64,000 nucleotides of DNA from a bacterium (GTDB lineage: Bacteria; Planctomycetota; JAFGQW01). The position numbers and the translations under genes were made by a program. The notes beneath the pieces are model-generated. The model made no database searches, had not been told where the DNA came from, and saw only the letters and a program-made list of their open reading frames with translations. This document shows, one piece after another, positions 35,586 to 43,379 of this stretch (positions are counted from its first letter, which is position 1; each line of letters opens with the position of its first letter). The stretch spans positions 124,001-188,000 of the forward strand of contig JAUHXU010000005.1 in the NCBI GenBank assembly GCA_030426805.1. Direction: 5' to 3'.

Positions 35586-37889
35586 TCAGTCGTCGATGCA
35601 GATGACCTTCACGCCGCAGCCGTCGAACTGCAACGTGAACGGCGTCCGCTGGGATCGGTTCGACGAGAGCCGGCCGAGGTCGGAGTAGCTCCGGCTGGAC
35701 GGATCGTAGAGGCGCACGCGCCCGCCGCCCTGGGCGCAGCACACGTTGCGCGCACACAGATTCAGCGTGACGGTCTCGCGCGCGTTGTGCATCCAGTGCG
35801 TCGACGGTGCGTTGCGCGACTGAGCGATCGCCGGATCGGTCCAGCGACAGACGACGACCACGCGACGCCCCGGCTGCCCGGCCGGCTCGAAGACCCCGTG
35901 CACGATCGAGCGGCACGGCATTCCCCCGACCACCGGCGAGACGCAGCCCGACCCGTTCGGATCGGGGCGCCATCCCGGCAGGCGCCACCGCTTCGACACG
36001 AGGTCGGTCACGGTCGGCGCGGGCGTCGGCAGCGTCACCGTCCCGGCGACGACGTCGAACGGGTCGAGCGCTTCATAGGTCCGCCCCTCCATGATCTGCT
36101 TCCAGAACGTGTCGTAATTCGCGACGTAGTTCGCCAGCAGGGACATGAACGGCAGGTAGGCCGGATCGGACAGCGGGTCGGTCGGGATCAACCCCTGGAA
36201 CTCGGGCCAGAGGATCAGCGGCTTCGCGCCCGACGCGAGCGCGTTCGCGAGCAGCAGCGTATAGATCGACGGACCGAACAGCCCGGTGCGATCGTCGATC
36301 GCCCACACGAGCGAGAAGACCGGCCACTCGAGCCCGGTGTAGGTCATCCGGAAGACGTTCGCGTAGTTCGGCAGGAACGTGTAGGTGTCGAGCGCGCCGC
36401 CGTCGACCGGGAGGCTGTCCGTCGGCGTCTCGTTGACGAGCACCGGGCGCTCGCCCGACGCGCGACGAACGTCGAACCGAACCTTGCGCACGAGGCGGTC
36501 GATCCCGAGCTTCTGTTCGTTCAGCAGCCGCGGGTGCATGTGCGCGGCGAACGAATACGACAGCGGCGCGGCCGACAATGCGTCGAGATACGCCCCCGCG
36601 AATCCGCTCTCGGCGACCATGTCCGTATAGGTCGGGGCGACGAGGTCGGTCGTCGCGCGCGGCCAGAACGTGAGGCTGCGGTAGTTCGGCGTGAACTGCC
36701 CGGGGAGCGTCACGACCGCGTCCGAGCCGTCCGATTCGGTGCGCACGACGCCCGCCGCGAAGTCGGTCGCGCCGAGGTCCGCAACGCCCGGCAGCGTGTA
36801 GCCGACCGACCCGAAGCCCCGGTCGAGCGCGTCCGCCTCCGCGATCAGCGCGGCGTGGCCGGGCGTGATCGCCCGATAGGCATCCGGAAGCACGGGCGCG
36901 ACGTTCGGCGTCTCGAGATACCAACCGAGGTGATAGAACAGCATCCCGTCGCCGTGCAGTCCGCCAAACGTGTTCAGCAGCGCCGCGCGGTAGGCGGGCG
37001 AGATGTCGAACTGGCCGTTCGGCAGGACGACGGGGCTCGCCGATGCGCCGATCGCCATCACGTACTTCGCGGCACGGAGCTTCGGATGCACGCGCACCGC
37101 CGCGGGCAGTCGGCTCCGAAGGAACGACCCGGGACGGGCGAGTTGCTGCGCCCGATACCAGTCGATCGCCTCGCCGAAGCCGCCGTCGAAGTAGCCGAAG
37201 CAGACGCGATACGGCGCGACCCAGCCATACGGGTTCGGGTCGTCGGGCCAGTCCTGCTCCGGGATGAAGCGCACGCGAAACTCGATCGCGCCGGTGCCGT
37301 CCGATACGAAGCCGATTCCCTTACGGCGCCCGCGATCCTCTGGGACGATGAGACTGATGCACTCACCGGTGTCGAGGTCCTCGAGCGTGACCTGCTGCGT
37401 CTGCAGGAACGTCGGATAGCGGTTCATCGTGTCGGCCGCATTCGCGAGCGAATAGAGCGTCGGGCCGTAGACCTTCGGGTAGACGACGCGCAATCGTCCA
37501 GCCGGCCGTGCGGTGACCGTACCGACCGCGAAGTGGCGCTGCACCCAGTCGGTGCGCCACCCTGTCGGGATGCGGGTCGGGAACGCGTAGAACACGCCGG
37601 CGCAACTGCCGTTCGACGTGCCGTAGAGCGTGACGTGAACGTCCTTGCCGGTCGCGCCGAGCGGGACCACCCAGCGGGTCGCCGAGAAACCGAAGCATTG
37701 GGTCGACACGGCCGGTCCGGACGCATCTGCCTCGGTGAACGCGACGGTCGCGCCCTGGTCATTGGTGAACTGAATCGTGAACCGCGTCGCGTCCGTGATC
37801 GTGAAGTTGTTCGGCCCGTCGGCCGCGACGCTACTCGCTGCGGCGAGCACGACGAGCAACGCCGAAAAGAAGATGGCTGGCGTACGCAT
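35586..37889 (-). CDS. Large secreted protein, possible glycoside-hydrolase-like
   Basis: About 767 aa with a signal peptide (SVAADGP cleavage region). It is rich in aromatic residues and contains segments reminiscent of TIM-barrel carbohydrate enzymes (GDGMLFYHLGWYLETPN, GFAGAYLDALSAAPLSYSF, NETPTDSLPVDGGALDTY, LILWPEFQG) with acidic residues at strand ends. I recall similar plans in DUF6259-like proteins, but that is only a resemblance. The last ~100 residues are Cys-rich (CARNVCCAQ, CGVKVICIDD) and beta-type. ATG 37889 has AGGAGG upstream. Probably acts on extracellular glycans; not proven. Confidence 0.7.
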   Translation of the reverse strand: MRTPAIFFSALLVVLAAASSVAADGPNNFTITDATRFTIQFTNDQGATVAFTEADASGPAVSTQCFGFSATRWVVPLGATGKDVHVTLYGTSNGSCAGVFYAFPTRIPTGWRTDWVQRHFAVGTVTARPAGRLRVVYPKVYGPTLYSLANAADTMNRYPTFLQTQQVTLEDLDTGECISLIVPEDRGRRKGIGFVSDGTGAIEFRVRFIPEQDWPDDPNPYGWVAPYRVCFGYFDGGFGEAIDWYRAQQLARPGSFLRSRLPAAVRVHPKLRAAKYVMAIGASASPVVLPNGQFDISPAYRAALLNTFGGLHGDGMLFYHLGWYLETPNVAPVLPDAYRAITPGHAALIAEADALDRGFGSVGYTLPGVADLGATDFAAGVVRTESDGSDAVVTLPGQFTPNYRSLTFWPRATTDLVAPTYTDMVAESGFAGAYLDALSAAPLSYSFAAHMHPRLLNEQKLGIDRLVRKVRFDVRRASGERPVLVNETPTDSLPVDGGALDTYTFLPNYANVFRMTYTGLEWPVFSLVWAIDDRTGLFGPSIYTLLLANALASGAKPLILWPEFQGLIPTDPLSDPAYLPFMSLLANYVANYDTFWKQIMEGRTYEALDPFDVVAGTVTLPTPAPTVTDLVSKRWRLPGWRPDPNGSGCVSPVVGGMPCRSIVHGVFEPAGQPGRRVVVVCRWTDPAIAQSRNAPSTHWMHNARETVTLNLCARNVCCAQGGGRVRLYDPSSRSYSDLGRLSSNRSQRTPFTLQFDGCGVKVICIDD

Positions 37890-37998
37890 GGACCCGTTAC
37901 CTCCTGGCTCGCGCGCCGGCGGAGATCCCGCTTCCGTCCGTGACGGTGCCGCGTGACGCGCACTCGCATCGTGAAACCGCGCGTCGCACCCGTCAATC

Positions 37999-38024
37999 GG
38001 GCCGAGGCCGGCCGGCCTCGGCCC
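37999..38024. repeat. 26-bp perfect GC palindrome
   Basis: A perfect inverted repeat with no spacer, made only of G, C and two A/T pairs, in the 277-bp region between the secreted-protein gene (leftward) and the Nudix regulator gene (rightward). It could be an operator or a transcript hairpin; nothing distinguishes these from sequence alone. Confidence 0.55.
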
Positions 38025-38115
38025 ATTGCGCAGACGGAGCGCCAACCCCCTGCGTCCCAACGAGGTGCGCGCCGACCGGCCCGGACGGGAAATAACGCCC
38101 TCGAGTCGATTCGCC

Positions 38116-38150
38116 TTGCTTTGTGTCGTTCATACACTATTCTAAGTGTA
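38116..38150 (+). promoter_or_regulatory. Promoter and overlapping palindromic operator for the Nudix regulator operon
   Basis: In an AT-rich island, TTGCTT (38116-38121) and TATTCT (38138-38143) are 16 bases apart, a plausible -35/-10 pair. An inverted repeat TACACT-N6-AGTGTA (38133-38150) covers the -10. A repressor bound there would block initiation. Since the first gene downstream encodes an NrtR-like Nudix/winged-helix protein, autorepression is the simplest reading (inference). Confidence 0.65.
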
Positions 38151-38166
38151 GGCAGGACACGAACAG

Positions 38167-38856
38167 ATGGCGCCACGCACACGAGACCGCAGCCCCGCGC
38201 TGACCGTCGATGCCGTCGTCTTCGGGCTCGACGACGACGACCTGAAGGTCCTGCTGATTCGGCGCGGCGCCGCGCCGTTCCGGGGGCGTTGGGCGCTGCC
38301 CGGTGGCTTCGTCGCGCTCGACGAGGACCTCGAGTCCGCGGCGCGACGCGAACTCGCCGAAGAGACCGGGGTGCACGACCTCTACCTCGAGCAACTCTAC
38401 ACGTTCGGAGCGGTCGATCGCGATCCCCGCGGGCGAATCGTATCGGTCGCCTACTACGGCCTCGTCGATCTGCACGACCACCGCCTGCGCGCCGCGACCG
38501 ATGCCGCCGATGCGGCGTGGTTCGCACTCGACGACCTGCCCCGCCTCGCGTTCGACCATGACGGGATCCTCGAGGCCGCGCTCGAGCGACTCCGGGGCAA
38601 GGTGCGCTACCGGCCGATCGGCTTCGAGCTGCTCCCGGCGAAGTTTACGCTGACCCAGTTGCAACGGGTCTACGAGCGCATCCTCGAACGACCGCTCGAC
38701 AAGCGCAACTTCCGTCGCAAGGTGCTCGCGACGGGGCTGCTCGAGGAACTCGACGAGGTCGAGACCGACGTCGCCCACCGCGCAGCCCGCCTCTACCGCT
38801 TCGATCGGCGCGCCTACAAGCGCCTCGAGCGGCGCGGCTTCCACTTCGAGATCTGA
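38167..38856 (+). CDS. Nudix domain protein with C-terminal winged helix (NrtR-like regulator or ADP-ribose hydrolase)
   Basis: About 229 aa. Residues ~10-140 form a Nudix domain with a complete box, GGFVALDEDLESAARRELAEE followed by TGV, so catalysis may be intact. Residues ~150-229 (FTLTQLQRVYERIL...DKRNFRRKVLATGLL) form the winged-helix domain typical of NrtR, the regulator of NAD genes that senses ADP-ribose. It is the first gene of an operon with an SPFH protein and an NAD-kinase-like protein, and an operator-like palindrome covers its promoter. The context argues for a role in NAD-linked regulation. Confidence 0.88.
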   Translation: MAPRTRDRSPALTVDAVVFGLDDDDLKVLLIRRGAAPFRGRWALPGGFVALDEDLESAARRELAEETGVHDLYLEQLYTFGAVDRDPRGRIVSVAYYGLVDLHDHRLRAATDAADAAWFALDDLPRLAFDHDGILEAALERLRGKVRYRPIGFELLPAKFTLTQLQRVYERILERPLDKRNFRRKVLATGLLEELDEVETDVAHRAARLYRFDRRAYKRLERRGFHFEI

Positions 38857-38885
38857 CCGCTCACGAACCGGAGAGGAGGTTCGAC

Positions 38886-39860
38886 ATGGCAACCGTCACG
38901 AGACTCGGCATCGCGCACCACCTTCGTGCGGAGCCGAACCAGTTCATCCTGCACTACCGCAACGGCAGAGCGGTCCGTGAGGGCGCGGGCATCGCCTACT
39001 GGTTCAACCCGCTGTCGGCATCCGTCGCCCAGCTCCCGGTCGAGGACTGCGAGACGACGTTCGTGCTGACGGAGCGCAGTGCGGACCTGCAGCAGCTCAG
39101 CGTGCAGGTCACGCTGCGCTTCCGCATCCGCGATCCGAAGCGCGCGGCAGAGCGGTTCAACTTCACGATCTCGCTCGGCACCGGTCGCTGGACCGAGAGC
39201 CCGCTCGAGACACTCGCGAACGTGTGGGCCGAGCGCGGGCAGGACCCGGCTCGCCGCTACCTCGCGAGCGTGCCGCTGACCGACGCGATTCGTGACGGAG
39301 CGGAGCGCATCCGGGACCTGCTGGACGGTGCACTCCGCGACGACGACGAGATCGCCGCGATGGGGCTCGGCCTCGTCGATGTGCGGGTGATTCGCGTCGC
39401 ACCGACGTCCGAGCTCGAGAAAGCGCTGCAGACCCCCACGCGTGAAGCGATCCGACAGACCGCCGACGAAGCGGTCTTCCGGCGGCGCGCCGAAGCGGTC
39501 GAACAGGAGCGCGCGATCAAGCAGAACGAACTGGCGACCCAGATCGAACTCGAGCGGCGGCAAGAGGCGCTCATCGAGCGGCGCGGTGCGAACCGCCTGC
39601 TCGAGGCGGAGTCCGACGCAAAGGACGCTCGGGTGCGCGCCGAGGCCGAAGCCGATGCGACGCGGATGATCGACGAGGCGAAAGCGCACGGAGAGAAGAT
39701 GCGGGTGGACGTCTGGAAAGAGGCATCCGGCCGGGTGCTCTTCGGCCTGGCGTTCCAGGACTTCGCGCGCAAGATCGAGCAGATCCAGCACCTCAACGTG
39801 TCGCCGAACCTGCTCGGTCAAGCGTTCGAGCAGATGCTGCTCGACGGAGCGGAAACGTGA
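38886..39860 (+). CDS. SPFH/band-7 domain protein
   Basis: About 324 aa. N-terminal band-7 region (about 20-190; LSVQVTLRFRIRDPKRAAERFNF and the GLGLVDVRVIRVAPTSELEKALQTP hinge) then a charged Ala/Glu/Arg coiled coil (~190-280; EQERAIKQNELATQIELERRQEALIE) and a C-terminal helical end. No transmembrane helix is obvious at the N-terminus, unlike many SPFH proteins. GAGGAGG-like sequence precedes the ATG. It sits 29 bases after the Nudix gene and its stop overlaps the NAD-kinase-like start (GTGA). Probably forms oligomeric scaffolds. Confidence 0.88.
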   Translation: MATVTRLGIAHHLRAEPNQFILHYRNGRAVREGAGIAYWFNPLSASVAQLPVEDCETTFVLTERSADLQQLSVQVTLRFRIRDPKRAAERFNFTISLGTGRWTESPLETLANVWAERGQDPARRYLASVPLTDAIRDGAERIRDLLDGALRDDDEIAAMGLGLVDVRVIRVAPTSELEKALQTPTREAIRQTADEAVFRRRAEAVEQERAIKQNELATQIELERRQEALIERRGANRLLEAESDAKDARVRAEAEADATRMIDEAKAHGEKMRVDVWKEASGRVLFGLAFQDFARKIEQIQHLNVSPNLLGQAFEQMLLDGAET

Positions 39861-40888
39861 CCGCGGTCGCGCGGCCGCGCATCGTCGTCGTGACGCGTCG
39901 ATCGCCGCTCGACGAGTTGCTCGACCGACACGGCACGGCCGGGCAGGTCCGCTTCCACCTCGAGTCGCGCGGCGAATCGATCGCGCCACTCGAGGTGGCG
40001 CACGCTCGCGTCGAGGCCGGCGTCGCCCGGGTGATCGACGCGCTCGACGTCGACCGCCGGCGCGTTCGGATCGACCGTGGCGACCTCGACCGCTTCGTCT
40101 TCGGCGCGGACGACGTCATCGTCGTGGTCGGCCAGGACGGGCTCGTCGCGAACGTGTCGAAGTATCTCGACGGCCAACCGCTGATCGGGGTGAATCCGGA
40201 TCCGACGCGCATCGACGGCGTGCTGTGCCGGCACGGGCCCGGCGACGTCGCTGCGGCGCTGCGGTGGATCGACACGCGCAGCGGGCCGTTCGCGATCGAG
40301 CGGCGCACGATGGTCGAGGCCGAGACGGACGACGGCGTGCGGATCCGTGCGCTAAACGAGCTGTTCGTCGGCCATCGCTCGCACCAGTCCGCGCGCTACA
40401 GGCTGCGGATCGACGGCCGCGAGGAACGGCAGTCATCGTCCGGCGTGATCATCGCGACCGGCACCGGCTCGACCGGCTGGGCACGATCGATCGTCGAACA
40501 ACGTCGCCTGTCGGTCGACCTGCCGACACCCGATTCGCCCGCACTCGCATGGTTCGTACGCGAGCCGTTCCCGTCGGTGACGACGCAGACGGCGATGGAC
40601 CACGGGCTCGTCGCCGCGGCCGGGTGCATCGAGATCGTGTCGGAGATCGAACGCGGCGGCGTGCTCTTCGGCGACGGGATCGAGGGCGACGCGCTCGACT
40701 TCCCGACGGGCGCGACGATACGCGCCCGCGCCGCCCGCACGACGCTCGGTCTCGTCGTCCGCGCACCGAGCCGCGCGAATCAGCGCGCCGGCGCGAAGCC
40801 GAAACGCGCGAGACGCGCCGGTTCGCCCACGGTCGCGGCGAACAGCGCAGCCGCGTCGCTCGCGTCGGTGCGAGCGACGAGCTCGTAG
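39857..40888 (+). CDS. NAD-kinase-like protein with altered GGDG motif
   Basis: About 343 aa. NAD-kinase family marks: VIVVVGQDGLVANV at the position of the GGDG loop (here GQDG), LNELFVGHRSHQSARY with the Asn-Glu pair, SSGVIIATGTGSTGW matching the conserved glycine/serine/threonine strand, and the late FGDGIEGDALDFP. It lacks the first Gly of GGDG, so activity is uncertain. GTG 39857 overlaps the SPFH stop. The last ~36 residues are Ala/Arg/Ser-rich and overlap the convergent modA by 109 bases; this tail looks non-conserved. Third gene of the Nudix-SPFH operon. Confidence 0.82.
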   Translation: MTAVARPRIVVVTRRSPLDELLDRHGTAGQVRFHLESRGESIAPLEVAHARVEAGVARVIDALDVDRRRVRIDRGDLDRFVFGADDVIVVVGQDGLVANVSKYLDGQPLIGVNPDPTRIDGVLCRHGPGDVAAALRWIDTRSGPFAIERRTMVEAETDDGVRIRALNELFVGHRSHQSARYRLRIDGREERQSSSGVIIATGTGSTGWARSIVEQRRLSVDLPTPDSPALAWFVREPFPSVTTQTAMDHGLVAAAGCIEIVSEIERGGVLFGDGIEGDALDFPTGATIRARAARTTLGLVVRAPSRANQRAGAKPKRARRAGSPTVAANSAAASLASVRATSS

Positions 40889-41520
40889 GCGATACCTCCC
40901 GCGACCGGCAGGTCGACCGGCGCGACGACGACCGTGTCGGTCGTGCGCGCGTCGGTCGCGTAGACGACGGCTGCATCCACCGCCCCGGTCGCCGCGAGGC
41001 GCAACGCGGCCCGGACGTCTTGCACCGGCACGGCGCGCGGCGCGACGGCCGCCCAGGCGTCGCGCGTCTCGAACGCACGGCGCGCATAGACGCCCGCCGG
41101 CACGGCATCCGGGTCGGCCAACGCGATCCGCCGGAGGCCCGGCAGCGACGGATCGGTCGGGAGCACGCCGCCCGCTCCCGCAGGCACGACGACGACGAGC
41201 CGATTCGACGCAAACACTCGCCGCGACGCGCCGTCCGCCCGGCCGCACGCGACGACGTGGTCGACCCATGCGCGGTTGGCGCTCAGGAACAGATCGGCCG
41301 GCGCTCCGCGTTCGATCTGGCGCGCGAGCATCGAACTCCCGCCGGTCGTCACGACGACGTCGACACCGCTCGCCCGCACCGCGTCCGCCGCATCACCGAC
41401 CAGACCGGCGAGGCTCGCCGCCGCGAAGACGGTCAGCCTCGGTCGCGGCGGCGACTTCTCGCAGCCGGCGATCAGCGCGACGCAGAGGGCCGCGCCGACG
41501 AGCGCGCTACATCTTCGCAT
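40780..41520 (-). CDS. modA: Molybdate ABC transporter binding lipoprotein
   Basis: About 246 aa. Lipobox LIAGC directly after the signal helix. LTVFAAASL and GGSSMLARQIERGAPADLFLSAN are the ModA signature strands; NRLVVVVPAG and GAVDAAVVYATDA complete the two-lobed fold. It binds molybdate or tungstate and hands it to ModB. It is split from modBC by ~5 kb and follows the ETF-QO gene on the same strand with a 14-base overlap. ATG 41520 is preferred to GTG 41538. Confidence 0.92.
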   Translation of the reverse strand: MRRCSALVGAALCVALIAGCEKSPPRPRLTVFAAASLAGLVGDAADAVRASGVDVVVTTGGSSMLARQIERGAPADLFLSANRAWVDHVVACGRADGASRRVFASNRLVVVVPAGAGGVLPTDPSLPGLRRIALADPDAVPAGVYARRAFETRDAWAAVAPRAVPVQDVRAALRLAATGAVDAAVVYATDARTTDTVVVAPVDLPVAGGIAYELVARTDASDAAALFAATVGEPARLARFGFAPAR

Positions 41521-43297
41521 ACTCGGGGCCGCCGCCACCCTCGGGCGTGACCCACGTGATCACCGCATACGGGTCGCGGATGTCGCACGTCTTGCAGTGC
41601 ACGCAATTCGACGGGTTGAGCTTGAGTTGCAGCGTCCCGGCCTGCCCCCCCGTCTCGGCACCGTCGGCCATCTCGTAGACGTGTGCGGGGCAGAAGTACT
41701 GGCACGGGTTGCCGTACTCCTTCGTGCACCGATCGTTGCAGATGTTCGCGATGTCCTCCGGCGAGATCACGAGGTGGCACGGCTGGTCCTCCTCGTGCGT
41801 CGTGCCGGAGTTGTAGACGCCGGTCAAGCGATCGAAGAAGAGCGACTCGTTGTCGACCTTGTTGCCGGTCGCCTCCCACATCTTCTGCGCGGTGCCGCCC
41901 GCGAACGCCGACAGCTTGCGGATCTTCAGGTGGTCGGCCTTGATCTCGGGCTGCCCGCCGGGCCACGCACCGCCGGTCATCTCCTGGATGCCGGACTTGA
42001 CGAGGCCGCTCCAGAAGCCGCCCTTGAAGTTCGCCTTCGCGCGGCGGTACTTGCGGATCTCGCGACCGACGTAGTCCTCCGGGCCCTTGTGCTCACGCAC
42101 CGCGATCTCGTACGGCTTGAGCGCCGCCTCGGAGCAGTCGCCGGACGCGAGGCATGCGGTCGCCTGCTCCGCCGCGAGCATGCCGGAGCGCATCGCGTAG
42201 TGGATGCCCTTGAGCCGCGGTACGTTCACGAGCCCGCCGCTCTCGCCGATGATCATCGCGTTGTCGAACGCGAGCTTCGGGATCGAGAAGTAGCCGCCCT
42301 CGGAGATCGTCTTCGCGCCGTAGCGCACGAGCGAACCGCCCTCGAGGATGCCGCGCAACAGCGGGTGGTCCTTGAAGAGCTGGAAGTAGGCGTGCGGATC
42401 GAGCAGCGGGTCCGGCGAATCGAGCCCGACGACGAAGCCGAGCGACACGTGGTTGTCCTTCATCTTGTAGAGCCACGAGCCGCCGAACGTGTGCGTCGGC
42501 AGCGGGTAGCCCATCGTGTGAACGACGTCCCAGGGAAGCTTCGCGTAGGCCTCGTCGGTGAGCTTCCAGATCTCCTTGATCCCCGTCGCGTAGACCTGCG
42601 GGTTCGCGCGGCCACGCGTGAATCCGAAGCGCGAGCACATGTCCGCGCCGATGTCCTCGAGGTCGAGCTTCTCGGTGAGCTCCTTCACGAGGCTGCCACG
42701 CGGCCCCTCGGCGAAGATCGTCACCTTCGCGCGGATCTCGGTGCCGGGCTCGTAGCTCGGCTTGTGCGTGCCGTCGACGGCGACGCCCATGTCGCCGGAA
42801 CGGACGCCGACGACCTTGCCGTCCTCGTAGAGGACGTGTGCGGCCGGGAACCCCGGCAGGATGTTGATCCCCGTCTCCTCGACGAGCCCCGCCATCCACT
42901 TGACGACGTCGCTCAGCGACAGGATGTAGTTGCCGTGATTCTGCATCGGCGGCGGGGTGATCGGGAAACCGATCTTGCCGCCCTTCTTCAGGAAGAAGAC
43001 CTTCTCGCTCTCGACGGTCTTCTCGAACGGGAATCCCTTCGACTCGAAGTCCGGAACGAGGGTCTTCAGCGCGATCGGATCCATCACCGCACCGGAGAGT
43101 TGGTGCGAGCCGACCTCGGCGCCCTTCTCGAGCACGAACACGTTCTCGAGGTCGAGCTTCTCCCCCTCCGCTTCGCCGGCATCGATCTTCGCGTTGTGCG
43201 CTTCGTAGCAGCGCGCGAGCCACAATGCGGTCGCAAGTCCAGCCGGACCGGCGCCGACGATCACGACGTCGGCTTCCATCACTTCGTGGTCGGACAC
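41507..43297 (-). CDS. Electron transfer flavoprotein:ubiquinone oxidoreductase
   Basis: About 596 aa. Receives electrons from ETF and reduces the quinone pool. FAD-binding DVVIVGAGPAGLATALWLA, the quinone/FAD region (SHQLSGAVMDP, FAEGPRGSL) and the C-terminal [4Fe-4S] cysteines (CNDRCTKEYGNPCQYFCPAHVYE, CVHCKTCDIRDP) all match. GTG 43297 is chosen because AGGAGA lies 6 bases upstream. Upstream of modA on the same strand; likely feeds electrons from fatty- or amino-acid oxidation. Confidence 0.96.
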   Translation of the reverse strand: MSDHEVMEADVVIVGAGPAGLATALWLARCYEAHNAKIDAGEAEGEKLDLENVFVLEKGAEVGSHQLSGAVMDPIALKTLVPDFESKGFPFEKTVESEKVFFLKKGGKIGFPITPPPMQNHGNYILSLSDVVKWMAGLVEETGINILPGFPAAHVLYEDGKVVGVRSGDMGVAVDGTHKPSYEPGTEIRAKVTIFAEGPRGSLVKELTEKLDLEDIGADMCSRFGFTRGRANPQVYATGIKEIWKLTDEAYAKLPWDVVHTMGYPLPTHTFGGSWLYKMKDNHVSLGFVVGLDSPDPLLDPHAYFQLFKDHPLLRGILEGGSLVRYGAKTISEGGYFSIPKLAFDNAMIIGESGGLVNVPRLKGIHYAMRSGMLAAEQATACLASGDCSEAALKPYEIAVREHKGPEDYVGREIRKYRRAKANFKGGFWSGLVKSGIQEMTGGAWPGGQPEIKADHLKIRKLSAFAGGTAQKMWEATGNKVDNESLFFDRLTGVYNSGTTHEEDQPCHLVISPEDIANICNDRCTKEYGNPCQYFCPAHVYEMADGAETGGQAGTLQLKLNPSNCVHCKTCDIRDPYAVITWVTPEGGGGPEYAKM

Positions 43298-43379
43298 GGG
43301 AGTCTCCTGAGCGATTGGCGGAATGAATCTCGTTGCGCAATGATAGCGCACCGACGCCCCGCTGCCGACCGACGCCGTG

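Noticed and set aside
35787..37943. 718-codon open frame antisense to the secreted protein
   Set aside because: Arg/Asp/Glu-rich composition without domains; the minus-strand product has a signal peptide and a ribosome binding site.
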